Positions 46,373 through 58,307 of a stretch of DNA of 64,000 nucleotides are shown one piece after another. This DNA comes from Nelumbo lutea. Lineage: Eukaryota; Streptophyta; Magnoliopsida; Proteales; Nelumbonaceae. Under the pieces are notes generated by a model. It did no database searches. It was not told the origin of the DNA and saw only the letters and a program-made list of their open reading frames with translations. The translations under genes and the position numbers were made by a program. Position 1 is the stretch's first letter, and each line of letters starts with the position of its first letter. The stretch spans positions 46,898,631 through 46,962,630 of the forward strand of contig JAKGHH010000002.1 of assembly GCA_022828595.1 (NCBI GenBank), in the 5' to 3' direction.

Positions 46373-47382
46373 TGATGGATGAAGATTTGAACCGACCCCT
46401 TGGCCATGCGACACGTGGAAGCAACTGGGAGTGACCTGGTAGAAAGCAGCAGTTCAACACGGCAGCGGGCTCACAACCCGAGCTCCCCCAAAGGGGGAAC
46501 CTACAACCCGAGCTCCGAGCTAAAAAGTCACAAGCTCCCCAAGGAGGAACCCAAACTCTCCCTTCGAGGTCATGAGCCTTACAAGGAGCACAAAAGGCAA
46601 AAAACCCAAACTGCCCACAAGGGCAGTTCGAGCCACACTTCTATCCGAACTCAAGACCACCTCGCACACCACTTCGGCTCCAAGTCGCCTGACTGAACAA
46701 CTGTACCTGACGCCTAGGAAGCCCGTACACGGAGGTGGCTCACCTAACTGATTAGGGGTCCGACACATGACAGCCGCCCGCCAATGGCCACTTGCCACCG
46801 CCATCTCAAACGTGACAGAGACGGCCCTGACAAGGAACAGTGGAGGTTATGACACCCGAACAAACAAGGAACAGTGGAGGTTATGACACCCGAACTGGAA
46901 ACTGGCAACTGGTAGTGGAGGTTATGACACCCAAACTGGCAACTGGCAGTGGAGGTTATGACACTCGAACTGGCAACTGGCAAAGGAAATGACACCTGAT
47001 CTGGTAGAGGAAATGACACTTGATCTAGCAGAGGAAATGACACCCGATCTGGCAGAGGAAATGACACCCGATCTGACAGAGGAAATGACACCTGATCTGG
47101 CGGAGGTAATGATACCCGAACTGGCAGAGGTATGGAAGTAAGTGTACAGGGTGATTATAAAAGACCCTCATCTCCCAAGGAAGGAGGTATGTGATTCTTG
47201 TGCTTTTTGGTCTTGAAGTTCTTCATTTCCCTTGCCTTCTCAATAACACTAACTTGAGCTTCGGAGTGTTCTAACCGGGTTCCTCCCCGGAAGTCTCCAA
47301 GTTCTTCCTTGTTTCAAGCACCTCCGATCCCATCAGAGGCGAGGTAATAAGTAGCTAGGATCGATCGGATTGCACATCATCA
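46373..47382 (+). repeat. 5' LTR of the Gypsy element (1010 bp)
   Basis: Begins TGATGGATGAAGATTTGAAC and ends GCACATCATCA. A TATA box (ATTATAAAAG) lies at about 47154-47163. It is longer than the 3' LTR (847 bp) because of extra tandem repeat copies at about 46820-47130. Confidence 0.9.
46820..47130. repeat. Tandem repeats inside the 5' LTR: 24-bp unit, about six copies, and a longer GGAGGTTATGACACCC unit
   Basis: The 24-base unit begins GGAAATGACACC and ends TGATCTGGCAGA. About six copies are present here and about three in the 3' LTR (about 56512-56585). A second repeat built on GTGGAGGTTATGACACCC occurs about four times here and once in the 3' LTR. Confidence 0.85.
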
Positions 47383-47464
47383 TTTGGCATCGTCTGTGGA
47401 AAGACATCAAAAGGCCTCCCCTAACCTTTAACTCTCTCTCTTTCTCAAAGAAACCTTAGCTTCC

Positions 47465-48908
47465 ATGGCTTCCTCCAACAGCAACAAGCACAACGCCGAC
47501 TTGAATGCTGTAGGGGAACACCATTAGCCCGCCGCTGTATGCATCGGACAGTTCACTGTCCCCCTTTCGACGGACGGAATCCCTAGCCTCAATGCACCAA
47601 GCATGGTGGCACCAGTGAATGTTCCCCTCCCCCTCCCCCTCCCTATCGAGACAACTTTCGCTGAACCAACTATTGTCCCCCTGACGACCAGCCAGAACCA
47701 GCTTGATGACCTACTGCAGTGCATGCGGGCAATGCAAGCCCAAATGCAACAGTTCCAGCAACATCAACTCCATCAGCAGCAAGTACTACACCACATTTCC
47801 GAGCATCACTACCAACAACAATACCCCCAATTGCCTCTGAACCAACCACAGCTCCCACCTCAGCACCCTGCTCCGAAGCCGGTCAAGCTCTCCCCTCAAG
47901 GCGGGCGCCTTCACCGAGGGGAAGCCTGCCAGCTTCAGAACCCCTCCAGGAGCTAGGCCTCATCCCTGGGCAGGAGAGAAAGACCAATCACCCCCACCTC
48001 ATAGTTCGCTGGCAGATCAGGAACCTCCTTGCCGAAGTCAGCACCTCAGCACTCCAAGTTCGAGCTCCCGCTCGTAGAGAACCAATTTGGCATCCTGACT
48101 GCGGACTACCAACAGTCCGGGCCAATCGAGCTCGGCAACACCAAGGCAAGTAGCGCCAATACCGGGCCTCAGCAGCGAAGGCGCCAGCAAAGTCGTCGAA
48201 CTACCACCCGCATTCTGCCTGAGCTCCGAGGTAAAAAACAATCTCGGACGAGGTAAAAGTTGCCCCTATTCTTTTAGTTCCTTCCCCTCTGTCATCAGAG
48301 CTCCTTGCAGTTCCCATGCCCAAAGATTTCAAACTTCCTCCCCTAGAAAAGTATGATGGGTCCTTTGACCTCAATGACCACATCGATGCTTTCCAGTCCC
48401 AAATGCACCTGGCAACGGCCAGCGAGTCCTGTATGTGTGTGGCCTTCACTACCACCTTCAGGGGAGTAGCACGCACCTGATACAGGAACATGACCCCTGG
48501 GTCCATCATGCAAGTCTTCACCGCGCACTTCGTTACTAGCAAGCGGTGCCCCCGAACCGAGGAAAGGCTCCTCGGAATAGTCTAGAGGGAAGAAGAGTCC
48601 ACCCGGGGCTATGTCAAATGGTTCAATGACACGTGCTTGCAGATACCGCGCCTAGACCCCGCGATACAGCACGCGGCAACCAAGAGGAGAGTGACACACA
48701 AGGAGTTCAAGTGGAACATAGTAGTCAACCAGCCCGCGACCTTGGCTGAATTCCTCAAGCTCGCGGACAAATTTATAAGAACAAAGGACGAGATCAATCA
48801 AAGGACTGAAAGCGGGATCAAAAAAAGGAAGAGCGAAGGCGAACCGTCCAACCCAGATGACAGAAGGAAAGACCCACCTCGAGGAACGAAGCCAAGCCAG
48901 CCGTTCTG
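47465..48908 (+). pseudogene. Gypsy gag gene, disrupted
   Basis: The frame starts MASSNSNKHNADL at 47465 and meets TAG at 47525, where a Gln codon is likely ancestral. It is open again to 47956 with a Gln-rich segment, then shifts. Capsid-type sequence (FKLPPLEKYDGSFDLNDHIDAF from about 48328; later RGYVKWFNDTCLQIPRLDP and FIRTKDEINQRT) follows in another frame with stops near 48480 and 48582. It is followed without a break by the nucleocapsid-like and protease part of the pol frame. Confidence 0.8.
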
Positions 48909-48936
48909 AGCTCCCTTCGCAGGTCAGACGGACTAC

Positions 48937-51900
48937 ATGCCCTTGAACGCGAAGCGGACCAAGATCATAATGACGATCAAAGACGCCTCGTATGTGAAGT
49001 GGCCACCTCGTCTGAAGGGAAACCTAAAAGAGATGAACAAAAACTTGTATTGCAGCTTCCATAGGGACCACGGTCATAGTATCGAACATTGTAATAATCT
49101 CCACGACGAGATAGAGGAACTTATCCGTCGCGGGTACCTACAAAATTTTGTACAACATAATAATAATAATAGTAATAAGACAGGTCGGCAGGGAGAGCAC
49201 AACAGAGATGCTCTCGAGTCCAACAGCCAGCCAGCCGAACCGCAGAAGCAGCCCCTAGAAGAAAGACCAGTTTGGGGAACAATCCACATGATCGTTGGAG
49301 GATCAGTCATAGCAAGATGCACCTCGGCAGTAGCTCGGGCATCAACTCAGGAGGTTGCCAGAGAAGAACAAAATCCCCCAAAGCGGCCTAAGATGGAAGA
49401 CCCCATATTCTTCACCAAAGACGATGAGCGCGAGGTCCACTACCCTCACGATGACGCACTTGTCATAAAGATGAAGATCAACAACTCCAAAGTCCAGCGG
49501 ATACTCATTGACTTCGACAGTTCAGCAGACATCCTTTTTAAAGCGGCCTTCAACAAGCTCCAATTCCACAAGAGTGACTTGAAGCCTGCGAGCACCCCGC
49601 TAGTCGGCTTCAGCGGGGAAGAGGTCAGATCCCTGGGAAAGGTCACGAAACCTGTGGAAGTCGGCACGTGGCCTAGCACGGTAAGACTCAGTCACTATTT
49701 CTTGGTGGTCGCGACCCCCTCCCCCTACAATGCCATAGTAGGTCGGCTGATCAACCACGCTTTAAAAGTTGTGGTGTCCACTTACTATTTGGCCATGAAG
49801 TTCCCAACAGACTTCAGCATCGGGGTAGTGTGGGGTGACCAGCTCGAGTCCCGCAAGTGCTACGTTGCCGCCCTCGAGGGAAAGGCCAAGGTAACCGACA
49901 ACCTTGAACTGGAGCGACCAGTGGAACAAAACGAGGAACGAGCTGCGCCAACAAAGGAAACTGTTCCCATCCCTGTCTCGACAGGAGACCCCGCCAGATC
50001 ACTTCAAGTCGGAGCATCCCTGGAAGAACCCTTGCAATCCGAACTGGTATGCTTCTTACTCAGTAACTTAGATGTTTTCGCTTGGTCCGCGACAAAAATG
50101 CCCGACAAAGACCCTGTGCTCATAACTCACAAACTCAATACTGACCCTGTAGTCAGACCCATTAGACAGAAGAAACGCAACTTAGCCCCAAAACGCTGGA
50201 GGGCGGTTGATGAGGAGGTCGAGAAGCTCCTCGAAGCAGACTTCATAAGGGAAGTTTATTACCCGAGCTGGGTAGCCAACCCCGTTCTGGTAAAAAAGGC
50301 AAACGGCAAGTGGCGCATGTGCGTCGACTACACCGACCTGAACCGAACTTGCCCAAAAGATTGCTTTCCCCTCCTTAAGATCGATCGCCTAGTGGACACG
50401 ACCTCGGGACATGAGTTGCTAAGCTTCCTGGATGCCTACTCGGGCTACGACCAAATCAGGATGGACCCATCCGACGAGGAAAAAACTATCTTCATAACCA
50501 ATTTTGGCCTGTACAGCTACAAGGTTATGCCCTTCGGACTGAAAAATGCCGGCGCAACCTTTCAAAGGCTTGTGAACAAGCTGTTTCAGCCCTTAATTGG
50601 CACAAAGATAGAATGTTATGTAGACGACATGGTCATCAAGACACTGTTTTCACATGAATTAATACAAGATTTCCATTCTGTCTTTTAAATTCTGCATCAA
50701 TCTATCTTGAAACCAAATGCAAACAAGTGTGTCTTCGGTGTCACCTCGGGTAAGTTCCTATGGTACATCGTCAACCAGTGTGGTATCGAGGCCAACTCGG
50801 ACAAGATAAAAGCCATCCTAGATATGAGACCGCCCCGAAAAGTGAAAGAGGTTCAGAGGCTAAATGGCATAATAGCCGCTCTGAGTCGTTTCTTGTCTAA
50901 GTCAACAGACCCTTGCCTGCCCTTCTTCAAGCCAATAAAAGGCAAAGGGTTCGAGTGGAACCCGAACTGCCAGCTCGCATTTGACGAGCTCAAGAGATAC
51001 GTCGCTAGTATCCCAGTGTTGATCGGGCCCGAAGAGAGCGATGTTTTAGAACTGTACCTCACGACAAGCGACAAAGTGGTCAGTTCAGTATTGATAAAGG
51101 AAGCAGATCGATTCCAACGACCCATCTACTATGTTAGTAAAATATTGCAGGGAGCAGAAATTAGGTATCCGAAGATAGAAAAGCTAGCCTATGCGTTGGT
51201 TATTGCGACCCGCAAACTCCGTCCGTATTTCCAAGCCCACACCATCATCGTCCTCACCGACAAACCCTTGAGGCAAGTATTACTCAGGCCCAAGGTCTCC
51301 AGTCGATTGACGAAGTGGTCCATCGAACTCAGTGAGTACGACCTCCAGTACAAGCCACAAACTTCTATCAAAGCTCAAGCCTTGGCAAATTTTGTTGCTG
51401 AATGCACGTTCAGCTCCGAGGTCCTCAGCCCGGTTGAGCACGAGACCCCAGTTCGGGTGAGCTCGGTGCTCCCAGGCCGGTTGAGTCCGAGCCCCGTGAG
51501 GTCGCACCTAGTTCGGTATCTCTCCTGGTTAGGCCGGGCGCGAACATGGATGAGGAGCCCTGGATCCTTCACGTAGATGGCTCCTCAAATCAGCAGGGTA
51601 GCGGAGCTGGTGTAGTTCTCCGAGGTCTGAGTGGCCCGAAACTGGAGTACGCGCTATGCTTCAAGTTCACAGCATCCAAGGCGTTGATAGTTGGGCTAGC
51701 CCTGGCGCAAGAGGTAAAGGCAAAACACATAGTTATCTACAGCGATTCCCAGCTCGTGGTCAACCAAGTTACAGGGGAATATGAAGCCCGCGAGCCAACT
51801 ATGGTCGCCTACTTAGCAAAGGTAAAAGAGACACTGCTTAGCTTCCAGTCACACTTCATCAAGCAAATCCCGAGCTCAGAGAACACTGAGGCCAACGCTC

Positions 51901-53240
51901 TGTCCCGGCTAGCCAGCACTAGTGACAACACCATGAGAACTGTGTACATAGAGGAGTTACCTCGGCCTAGCATTCTCCGGGGGGCAGAGGAGGTCACTCC
52001 TGTCGTCCAAGCAGAACCGAGCTGGATTGATTCACTCGCGAGCTTCCTGCTACATGGAACCCTCCCCACAAAACGCAATGCCGCCAGGAGGGTAGAGCGC
52101 CAGGCAGCCAAGTACGTCATGATAGACGGACGGCTGTACCAAAAATCCTACATGCTCCCCTACCTGTGCTGCTGGCGACCTCCCAAAGCCGAGCTCGTAC
52201 TCCGCGACATTCATGAAGGCCTATGTGGCGGACACCTAGGGGGCAAGGTAGTCGCTCAAAAGGCACTACGATAGGGGTACTATTGGCCAACAATGAAAGC
52301 AGACACCGTATGGCTAATCGCGAAATGCGAGAAGTTTCAAAAGCACGTCAATATTGACCACTAGCCCGCCGTCGAACTCAAGTACCTCACCAGCCCATGG
52401 CCCTTCGCACAATGGGGTATCGACCTGCTCGGGCCATTCCTGCCAGCAACAGAATGAAGGAAGTTCCTAGTAGTGGCAGTAGACTACTTCACCAAGTGGG
52501 TTGAAGCTGAAACTCTCGTAACCATCATAGGTCGAAATGTCCAGAACTTTTTCTAGAATAACATAGTGTGTCGCTTCGGGCTACCTCGAGTGCTGATCTT
52601 CGACAATGGCAAGCAGTTAGAGGACATCAAATTCAAAGAGTGGTGCCAAGACATGGTGATTCGATAAAACTTCACGTCGGTTGCGCACCCACAAGCAAAC
52701 GGTCAAGCAAAAGTCACGAACAGAGCTATCCTTCGCGGACTGAAAGCCAGGCTATACCGAGCTAAGGGATTATGGGCATAAGAGCTGCCCAGCGTCCTAT
52801 GGGCATACTGAACTGCAGAGAAGACCACCACCGGAGAAACTCCATTCAATCTCACCTATGGCATAGAGGAAGTCATCCCAGCCGAAATTAGAATCCCCAC
52901 ACTTCGGTTGGAAGCATAGAGCGACAATACTAATAACGATGAGCTACGTACCAACCTCGACCTACTTGACGAGGTGAGGGACCTCGCATACATCAAGACC
53001 GCAGCATACCAGCAAATGGTAGCTCAGTACTACAATGCTAGAGTTAAGAAATGAAACATCCACGTCGGCGACCTGGTTCTCCGCAAGGTCATGTTACCTG
53101 AGCCCAGCATTGACAAACTCGGGTCGAACTGGGAAGGACCCTACCGACTAAAGAGAGTACTCGGGGGAGCATACGAGCTCGAGACCCTGGAGGGTAAATA
53201 GATACCCTGGGCATGGAACATCGTCAACTTAAGACAATTT
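48937..53240 (+). pseudogene. Gypsy pol region: zinc motif, protease, RT, RNase H, extra RNase H, integrase
   Basis: 48937-50688 is a 583-residue open frame with a C/H zinc motif (YCSFHRDHGHSIEHC), a protease region in which the D-T/S-G triad position reads D-F-D (49510-49518, LIDFDSSADILF), and RT (VKKANGKWRMCVDYTDLN, FPLLKIDRLVD, FMPFGLKNAGATF-type, YVDD at 50617-50628). After a stop, 50707-51576 carries the RT connection and RNase H (YVSKILQGAE, KLRPYF). After a frameshift at about 51480-51546 a second RNase H-like domain follows (ILHVDGSSNQQGSGAG, YSDSQLVVNQVTG), which is diagnostic of Tat elements. Integrase runs to about 53240 (zinc region HEGLCGGHLGG, WGIDLLGPF, SVAHPQANGQA) with at least ten stops. 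RT catalytic residues are kept; protease and integrase are damaged. Confidence 0.9.
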
Positions 53241-53269
53241 TACCTATTAATTATCAAACTAAGCAGGCC

Positions 53270-53700
53270 ATTAGCCACTATCAGAGCCTAAGGACCAGAA
53301 TGCCGAGCTAACAAAGACCTTGACACCTTAAGGCCCAGCATGCCGAGCTAACAAGGACCTCGACACTGTAAGGGCCAGAAAACTGAGCTAAAGATGACCT
53401 CGACACCTCATCAACAAAATTAATCTTCACAAGTATGGATCCCGAGGTGCATAGCACAGGGCCCAATTCAGCCTATGTTAACTAACTCGGGCGGAGAACA
53501 GATCGGGCACATAACCTTACTGTTAACTCACCTCGGGGCCTAAGTCTAGCAGTTCGGCAACATAATCAGCTCAACGAAAAAAGAAAATAACTGCCCAACA
53601 CTTTGCCAAAAAAGGGGAAGTATTCATTGCAAAATGAACTTGTTTACACTTTCATCCAAAAAAAAAACAAAAAACATAAACGAGCTAACAAGCTCGGAGG
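53270..53700. other. Spacer between integrase and antisense ORF
   Basis: Contains a short tandem motif (CCAGCATGCCGAGCTAACAAGG with variants, about 53295-53400) and an A run near 53658. No coding sequence seen. Confidence 0.5.
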
Positions 53701-55560
53701 TTAATCTTCCTCGCCTTCAGAAGGGACTTCAACAATACCCGAAGGTCCCGCTTCGTCTTCGGAATTTGCATCATCAACAGCTGTAACAGCCATTTCCGGA
53801 GTGATGCACGAAGTGGTTATGGCACTAATATCGAGCTCGGGGTACGTGTTCCTTATCATCCATCGGCTCAACTTGAAACCCCTTCTGTACGAGCCCACCA
53901 TCATGTCGTCAAAGTGTGGCAAAGCGATGTAATCCTCAACGGCTTTCACCTTCGCCTCTTCAACAGCCTGAGAGAAGATTTGAGTCTTCTCCCTGATATC
54001 TTCCTGAAGGTACTCGACCTGAGGCTCCATATCCAACTTCAAGTGCGCCATGTGTTTCACCACCATTCCTAAGGCCACTTTGTCCCTCCAAGACCTCGTT
54101 AGCTCAACTCGCGCAGCACGGGAAGCCGCTTCAGTAGCTTGCACTTGCTTCAAGCCCCTCTCTGCCTGGATTGCCAAAGCATGGATAGAGGAGTTCACCA
54201 CCAGAACAAGGAAAAATCAGCTCGATAAAAAAAAAAACAGTACTTCAACTTACCACCATGGCATGAGAGGCAGCCCGAACGCCTATGAGATTTGTAGGAA
54301 GATCGGCCCACGCTGCGACCTCCTCGGGGCAAGTGGCCTTCTTGCTCTTTCGGAGAGCGTAGCTCGGCATCAGCATGCTCCCAACCTCATCGTGACTTCC
54401 CGAGCCTGAAGGCACACCCGGGTATAAGCAGTGTCGGCATAGGGGACCCCTGCCGCTTCCTGAACAGGAGGGGGTACCTCGGGCTCCTCAGGAGGCTCCA
54501 TTCTCGGTGCCTCAAGCTCCACAACCCAAGAAGGATCGGCGCGGGCCCGCTTAGCAGCTCGCTTCCTCCTTTTCATGTCAGCAAACAAGTTTGCACCTTG
54601 AGTCTTCTCTTCCTCCATAACACCTGCAAAAAGGAGCTCAACGTCAGAAGATGGGAATAAAAACAAAGCAAAAGCAAGCCTTTGAGCAAGAAACCTACCC
54701 GAACTCAGACCGGCCAGAATAAGCTTGTCCTCCGTCAAGGAGACTTCGCACTTGAGCCCAAGCCGGGCCCAGTCTTGGAAGCCCTTCACCGTATCTTCGT
54801 CTAATGCGACACCAAAGTCAGCAACGGCCAACCCCCACTCAGTAGGGAACGGCCACCTCGTAGCACTTTGAACCACGAAGTAGTCCCGCTTTTATGCCAG
54901 GACCTTATTTGGGAGATCGTGTAAATGCTTGAAGCTTGGACGAGGTGACAAGTAGTACACCCTCCTACGCCCGGGTAGGGGACTCGCTTGTTTCTTAAGC
55001 ATGAGAATAGCGGAAAAATTTTCCAGGTCCAAAGGAAGGCAATATTCACAACAAAGGGAAATGGTCCCGACAAGGTTGCAGATAGAGTTTGGGTGAAGCT
55101 GACCTACAGTGACGCTGAAGTGGTTCATGACCTCAACAATAAGGGGATGGAAGAGAAGGCATAGCCCGACAACAAGCTGTTCCCGGAATATCACGATCTC
55201 ATCTGGACTGTGCTCCCAAGGAAAGTCGCCCAAGGGTAAAATGCAAGTATACTCCCCGGTCAGGTTGTACTAGGCGATAAGGGACCAAAGCCTCTTTGAC
55301 GTCATAGTGGAAGGTTCGAACTTATCTAGCACCCAACCTCGACGAGAGGTGGATGCCAAACTACCCGAGGTGACTCGGCTTACGAGCTCAAACTCGAGCT
55401 CTTCTTCGAGCTCTACCTCGGGGCCTCGGATCACTAAGGTTGTCGGGGGCAGCAGCTCAGTTCGTAGAACCAGCATCGGACCCCCCAGGAGACTATCTAA
55501 ACTACCCAAGCTAGACATCGAAACGAAGAGGGCTGAGGACTCACCAGGAAAAGCTACCAA
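53701..55560 (-). pseudogene. Antisense ORF of the Tat-type Gypsy element
   Basis: On the strand opposite gag-pol, 55560-55270, 55233-54892, 54876-54370 and 54201-53701 are all in the same frame, separated by two stops and one gap. The first part contains STMTSKRLWSLIA. The middle (FPWEHSPDEIVIFREQLVVGL, LPGRRRVYYLSPRPSF) resembles the plant-transposon-type protein often annotated on the antisense strand of Tat elements. A basic stretch (MKRRKRAAKRARADPSW) could be a nuclear signal. The C-terminal part is Glu/Ala-rich and likely coiled coil. GTAAGT-type donors near 54256 suggest at least one intron between the last two blocks. The product's role is not established. Confidence 0.7.
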
Positions 55561-55984
55561 ACTATGAAAAGTAACGCGAGCTGATAGCCTGAGGCGAGCT
55601 CAAGGAACGAATGCTGAAGGATGGGGAAGGGAAGTGACTAGGGACCCCCCACTATTTATAGCCACTGTACTCACGCATCAACGACCAAGATCGAAACCAT
55701 CCAATGACTCCTCGCGAAATTGGCTATGCACCCCCCGAAAAAAATCAGTTTGGTGTGCATTTTTTACGTTCAAAATTTTGAAATCATTTACGCGCGTGAG
55801 CTACACGCAGCCCGGGATTGACCCCTGGCCGAACCAAGCCGATCCTAGTTGAGCCAAGAACACAAGCAGGTCAGATCGGAGAAGTTCCAACCCAAGGCCA
55901 AAGTGTCCCGAGGCAAATCCACTCATCATCCCGTGAACTCCCAACGCCGGGTCAGGACCCCGGGCATGGGGAGTGGGGGGCAAT

Positions 55985-56831
55985 TGATGGAGGGAGATTT
56001 GACCCGACCCCTTGGCTATGCGACACGTGGAAGCAACCAGGAGTGACCTAACAGAAAGCGCCAGCTCGGCTTGACAGCGAGCCACAACCCGAGCTCCGAG
56101 AAAAAGAGTCCTGAGCTCCCCCAAAGGGGGAACCTACAGCCCGAGCTTCGAGCTAAAGAGTCCCGAGCTCCCCAAGGAGGAACCTGAGCTCTCCCTTCGA
56201 GGTCCTGAGCCTTACAAGAAGCACAAAAGGCAAAAAAACCAAACTGCCCATAGGGGCACTTCGGGCCACACTTCTATCCGAACTCAAGACCACCTCGCAC
56301 ACCACTTCGGCTCCAAGTCGCTCGACTGAACAACCGTACCTGACGCCCAGGAAACCCTACACGGAGGTGGCGCACCTGACTGATTAGGGGTCCGACACAT
56401 GACAACCGCCCGCCAACGACCACCTGCCACCCCCATCTCAAATGTGGTAGAGACAGCCCTGATAAGGACAATGGAGGTTATGACACCCAAACTGGCAACT
56501 AGCAATTGGTAGGGAAATGACACCTGATCTGGCAGAGGAAATGACACCCGATCTGGCGGAGGTAATGATACCCGAACTGGTAGAGGTATGGAAGTAAGTG
56601 TACAGGGTGATTATAAAAGACCCCCAAGGAAGGAGGTATGTGATTCTTGCGTTTTCTGGTCTTGAAGTTCTTCATTTCCCTTGCCTTCTCAAGAACACTA
56701 ACTTGAGCTTCGAAATATTCCAACCGGGTTCCTCCCCGAAAGTCTCCAAATTCTTCCTTGTTTCAGGCAACTCCGATCCCATTAGAGGCGAGGTAACCGG
56801 TAGTTAAAATTGACCGGATTGTGCATCATCA
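55985..56831 (+). repeat. 3' LTR of the Gypsy element (847 bp)
   Basis: Begins TGATGGAGGGAGATTTGACC directly after the polypurine tract and ends GTGCATCATCA. The TATA box (TTATAAAAG) is at about 56611. It matches the 5' LTR except for fewer tandem repeat units and scattered substitutions. Confidence 0.9.
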
Positions 56832-56836
56832 ATACT

Positions 56837-57932
56837 CATAAAGACTGGTGAAAATTAAAGAGTTACAATGGAAAAAATAATGTGGATTACATTTATTTTG
56901 AAATTTCAAGGCATTTAAGATAAAATCTCTATCCAATTATTCCCTAAAGACTAAATTATATTATTGGTCTATTAGCACATAAGATAACTAACGACTAACA
57001 GCCAATATGCAAACCAAAGCACAAATTACCCATACGAATACAAACACAAAATACACAAATTCATGATAGTCAGATATGATAATATTCAAAATAGACTAGT
57101 AAGCATTTTCGGCATGAATAGAAGAAGAATAATAAAAGATATGTACAAAGAAATTGCTTCAACTAAATGAGAGGTTTAACAAAAGTATGGCCTACATACA
57201 AAATCATTTCATAATAAACTCAATATATGGTTCAAACACATACTAAAATAGTTATTGAATCTATATCACCTAAACAACATTTCATCTCAATAGAAGTGCT
57301 ATGATAATAACATAGTTCAAATTCCCTAAGTTTACCAAACACTTTCATTCTACATCCAACACAACATAAGGAGGTGTTCATTGGTTTGGAGGGAGTTGAG
57401 ATAAGATGTATGCATGCCTAAATTTCGATGGCAAGCTGAAAAAAATACTCCACGCCACTCATGTGATTAATCATATTCCTTCCCACCTTCATTATTTCAT
57501 TAATGCTTAAAACAAAGACCTTCATTAATTTGTCAAACACCATCATCCTAATCTCCTTACCCACTTTGTCAATAAGAGCATCAACCACTTGAGATACTCT
57601 TTCCCCTATCACAACAAAAGTGGTGTCCCACCATAAACAACTCATTTATAAAAGCCATGGTCATGGGATCACCGCCTATGTTGCTTCTTTATCTCTTACT
57701 TGCTATATGAGGGTGAGGGGCTAATGAAGCACCTAATTGAATGATATCCTCACACAACACTTTTTCATTCATTAAGATCATCTCCCATACTTAATTTGTC
57801 ATTCATTAAAAGATGTACCTAATGCAGGGTTGCGATATGTTGTGAGGTTAGGCTGAAATGCTCTATGAAGAATAAATTATGTTTCACGCGTGCCTATGAA
57901 GAATAAATTATATTTCAATCTATAAACTCTAA
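56837..57932. other. Intergenic, no gene seen
   Basis: AT-rich sequence directly continuing the target of the Gypsy insertion. The 75-residue minus frame at 57645-57418 shows no domain. Nothing recognised. Confidence 0.5.
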
Positions 57933-58307
57933 GGAGGTATTCTTTTTTTGGATTTTGAGAAGGGGAAAGTTGGTCAATGGGATTTTGGTTCCTATTGACC
58001 AAGAATCCCATGCTCTTTTTTAGCTTTATGTGATGACCACTGAAAGTTTATTTTCAGTGGTACCATTTACCTAGGAAAGTGATACCCATCTCCTAGTTGG
58101 GTAAATAACGTTCCCACATAGGGGGAAAGTTACTAACACTTGAAAGTGAAAAAAATTACCCTTTTAATAATGGATTTATATAACTAAAATGACCATTGCC
58201 TTATTTACCTAAAAAATAAAAGAACATGGGTAATGCACTTACCCAGACAAGTGTTTCCCCAAAAAAACCTGCCCAGATAAGTAACTTACCGAAAAGCGAA
58301 CAGGGCT
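57933..58307. mobile_element. Possible Tourist-like element (375 bp)
   Basis: The right end CCGAAAAGCGAACAGGGCT is of a type common in plant MITEs. The left end GGAGGTATTCTTTTTTTGG is a weak inverted partner. TAA flanks both sides (57930-57932 and 58308-58310). Non-coding. Confidence 0.4.

Larger units (their letters stand above)
46373..56831 (+). mobile_element. Complete Tat-type Ty3/Gypsy LTR retrotransposon, 10.46 kb, inactivated
   Basis: The element starts TGATGG and ends CATCATCA, and is flanked by an exact 5-bp duplication ATACT (46368-46372 and 56832-56836). The 5' LTR is 46373-47382 and the 3' LTR 55985-56831. A primer-binding-site-like TTTGGCATCGTCTGTGG follows the 5' LTR, and a polypurine tract (GGGGAGTGGGGGG) precedes the 3' LTR. 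The Gypsy order (protease, RT, RNase H, integrase), an extra RNase H-like domain after the first RNase H, and a long antisense ORF near the 3' LTR place it in the Tat lineage. Multiple stops and frameshifts make it non-autonomous. Confidence 0.93.

Noticed and set aside
46820..47130. CRISPR-like regularly spaced repeats
   Set aside because: Units abut without unique spacers and lie inside a plant LTR; they are ordinary tandem repeats.
47603..48256. Overlapping Gly/Ala- or Arg-rich frames on both strands
   Set aside because: They are alternative frames of the GC-rich, Gln/Pro-rich gag region.
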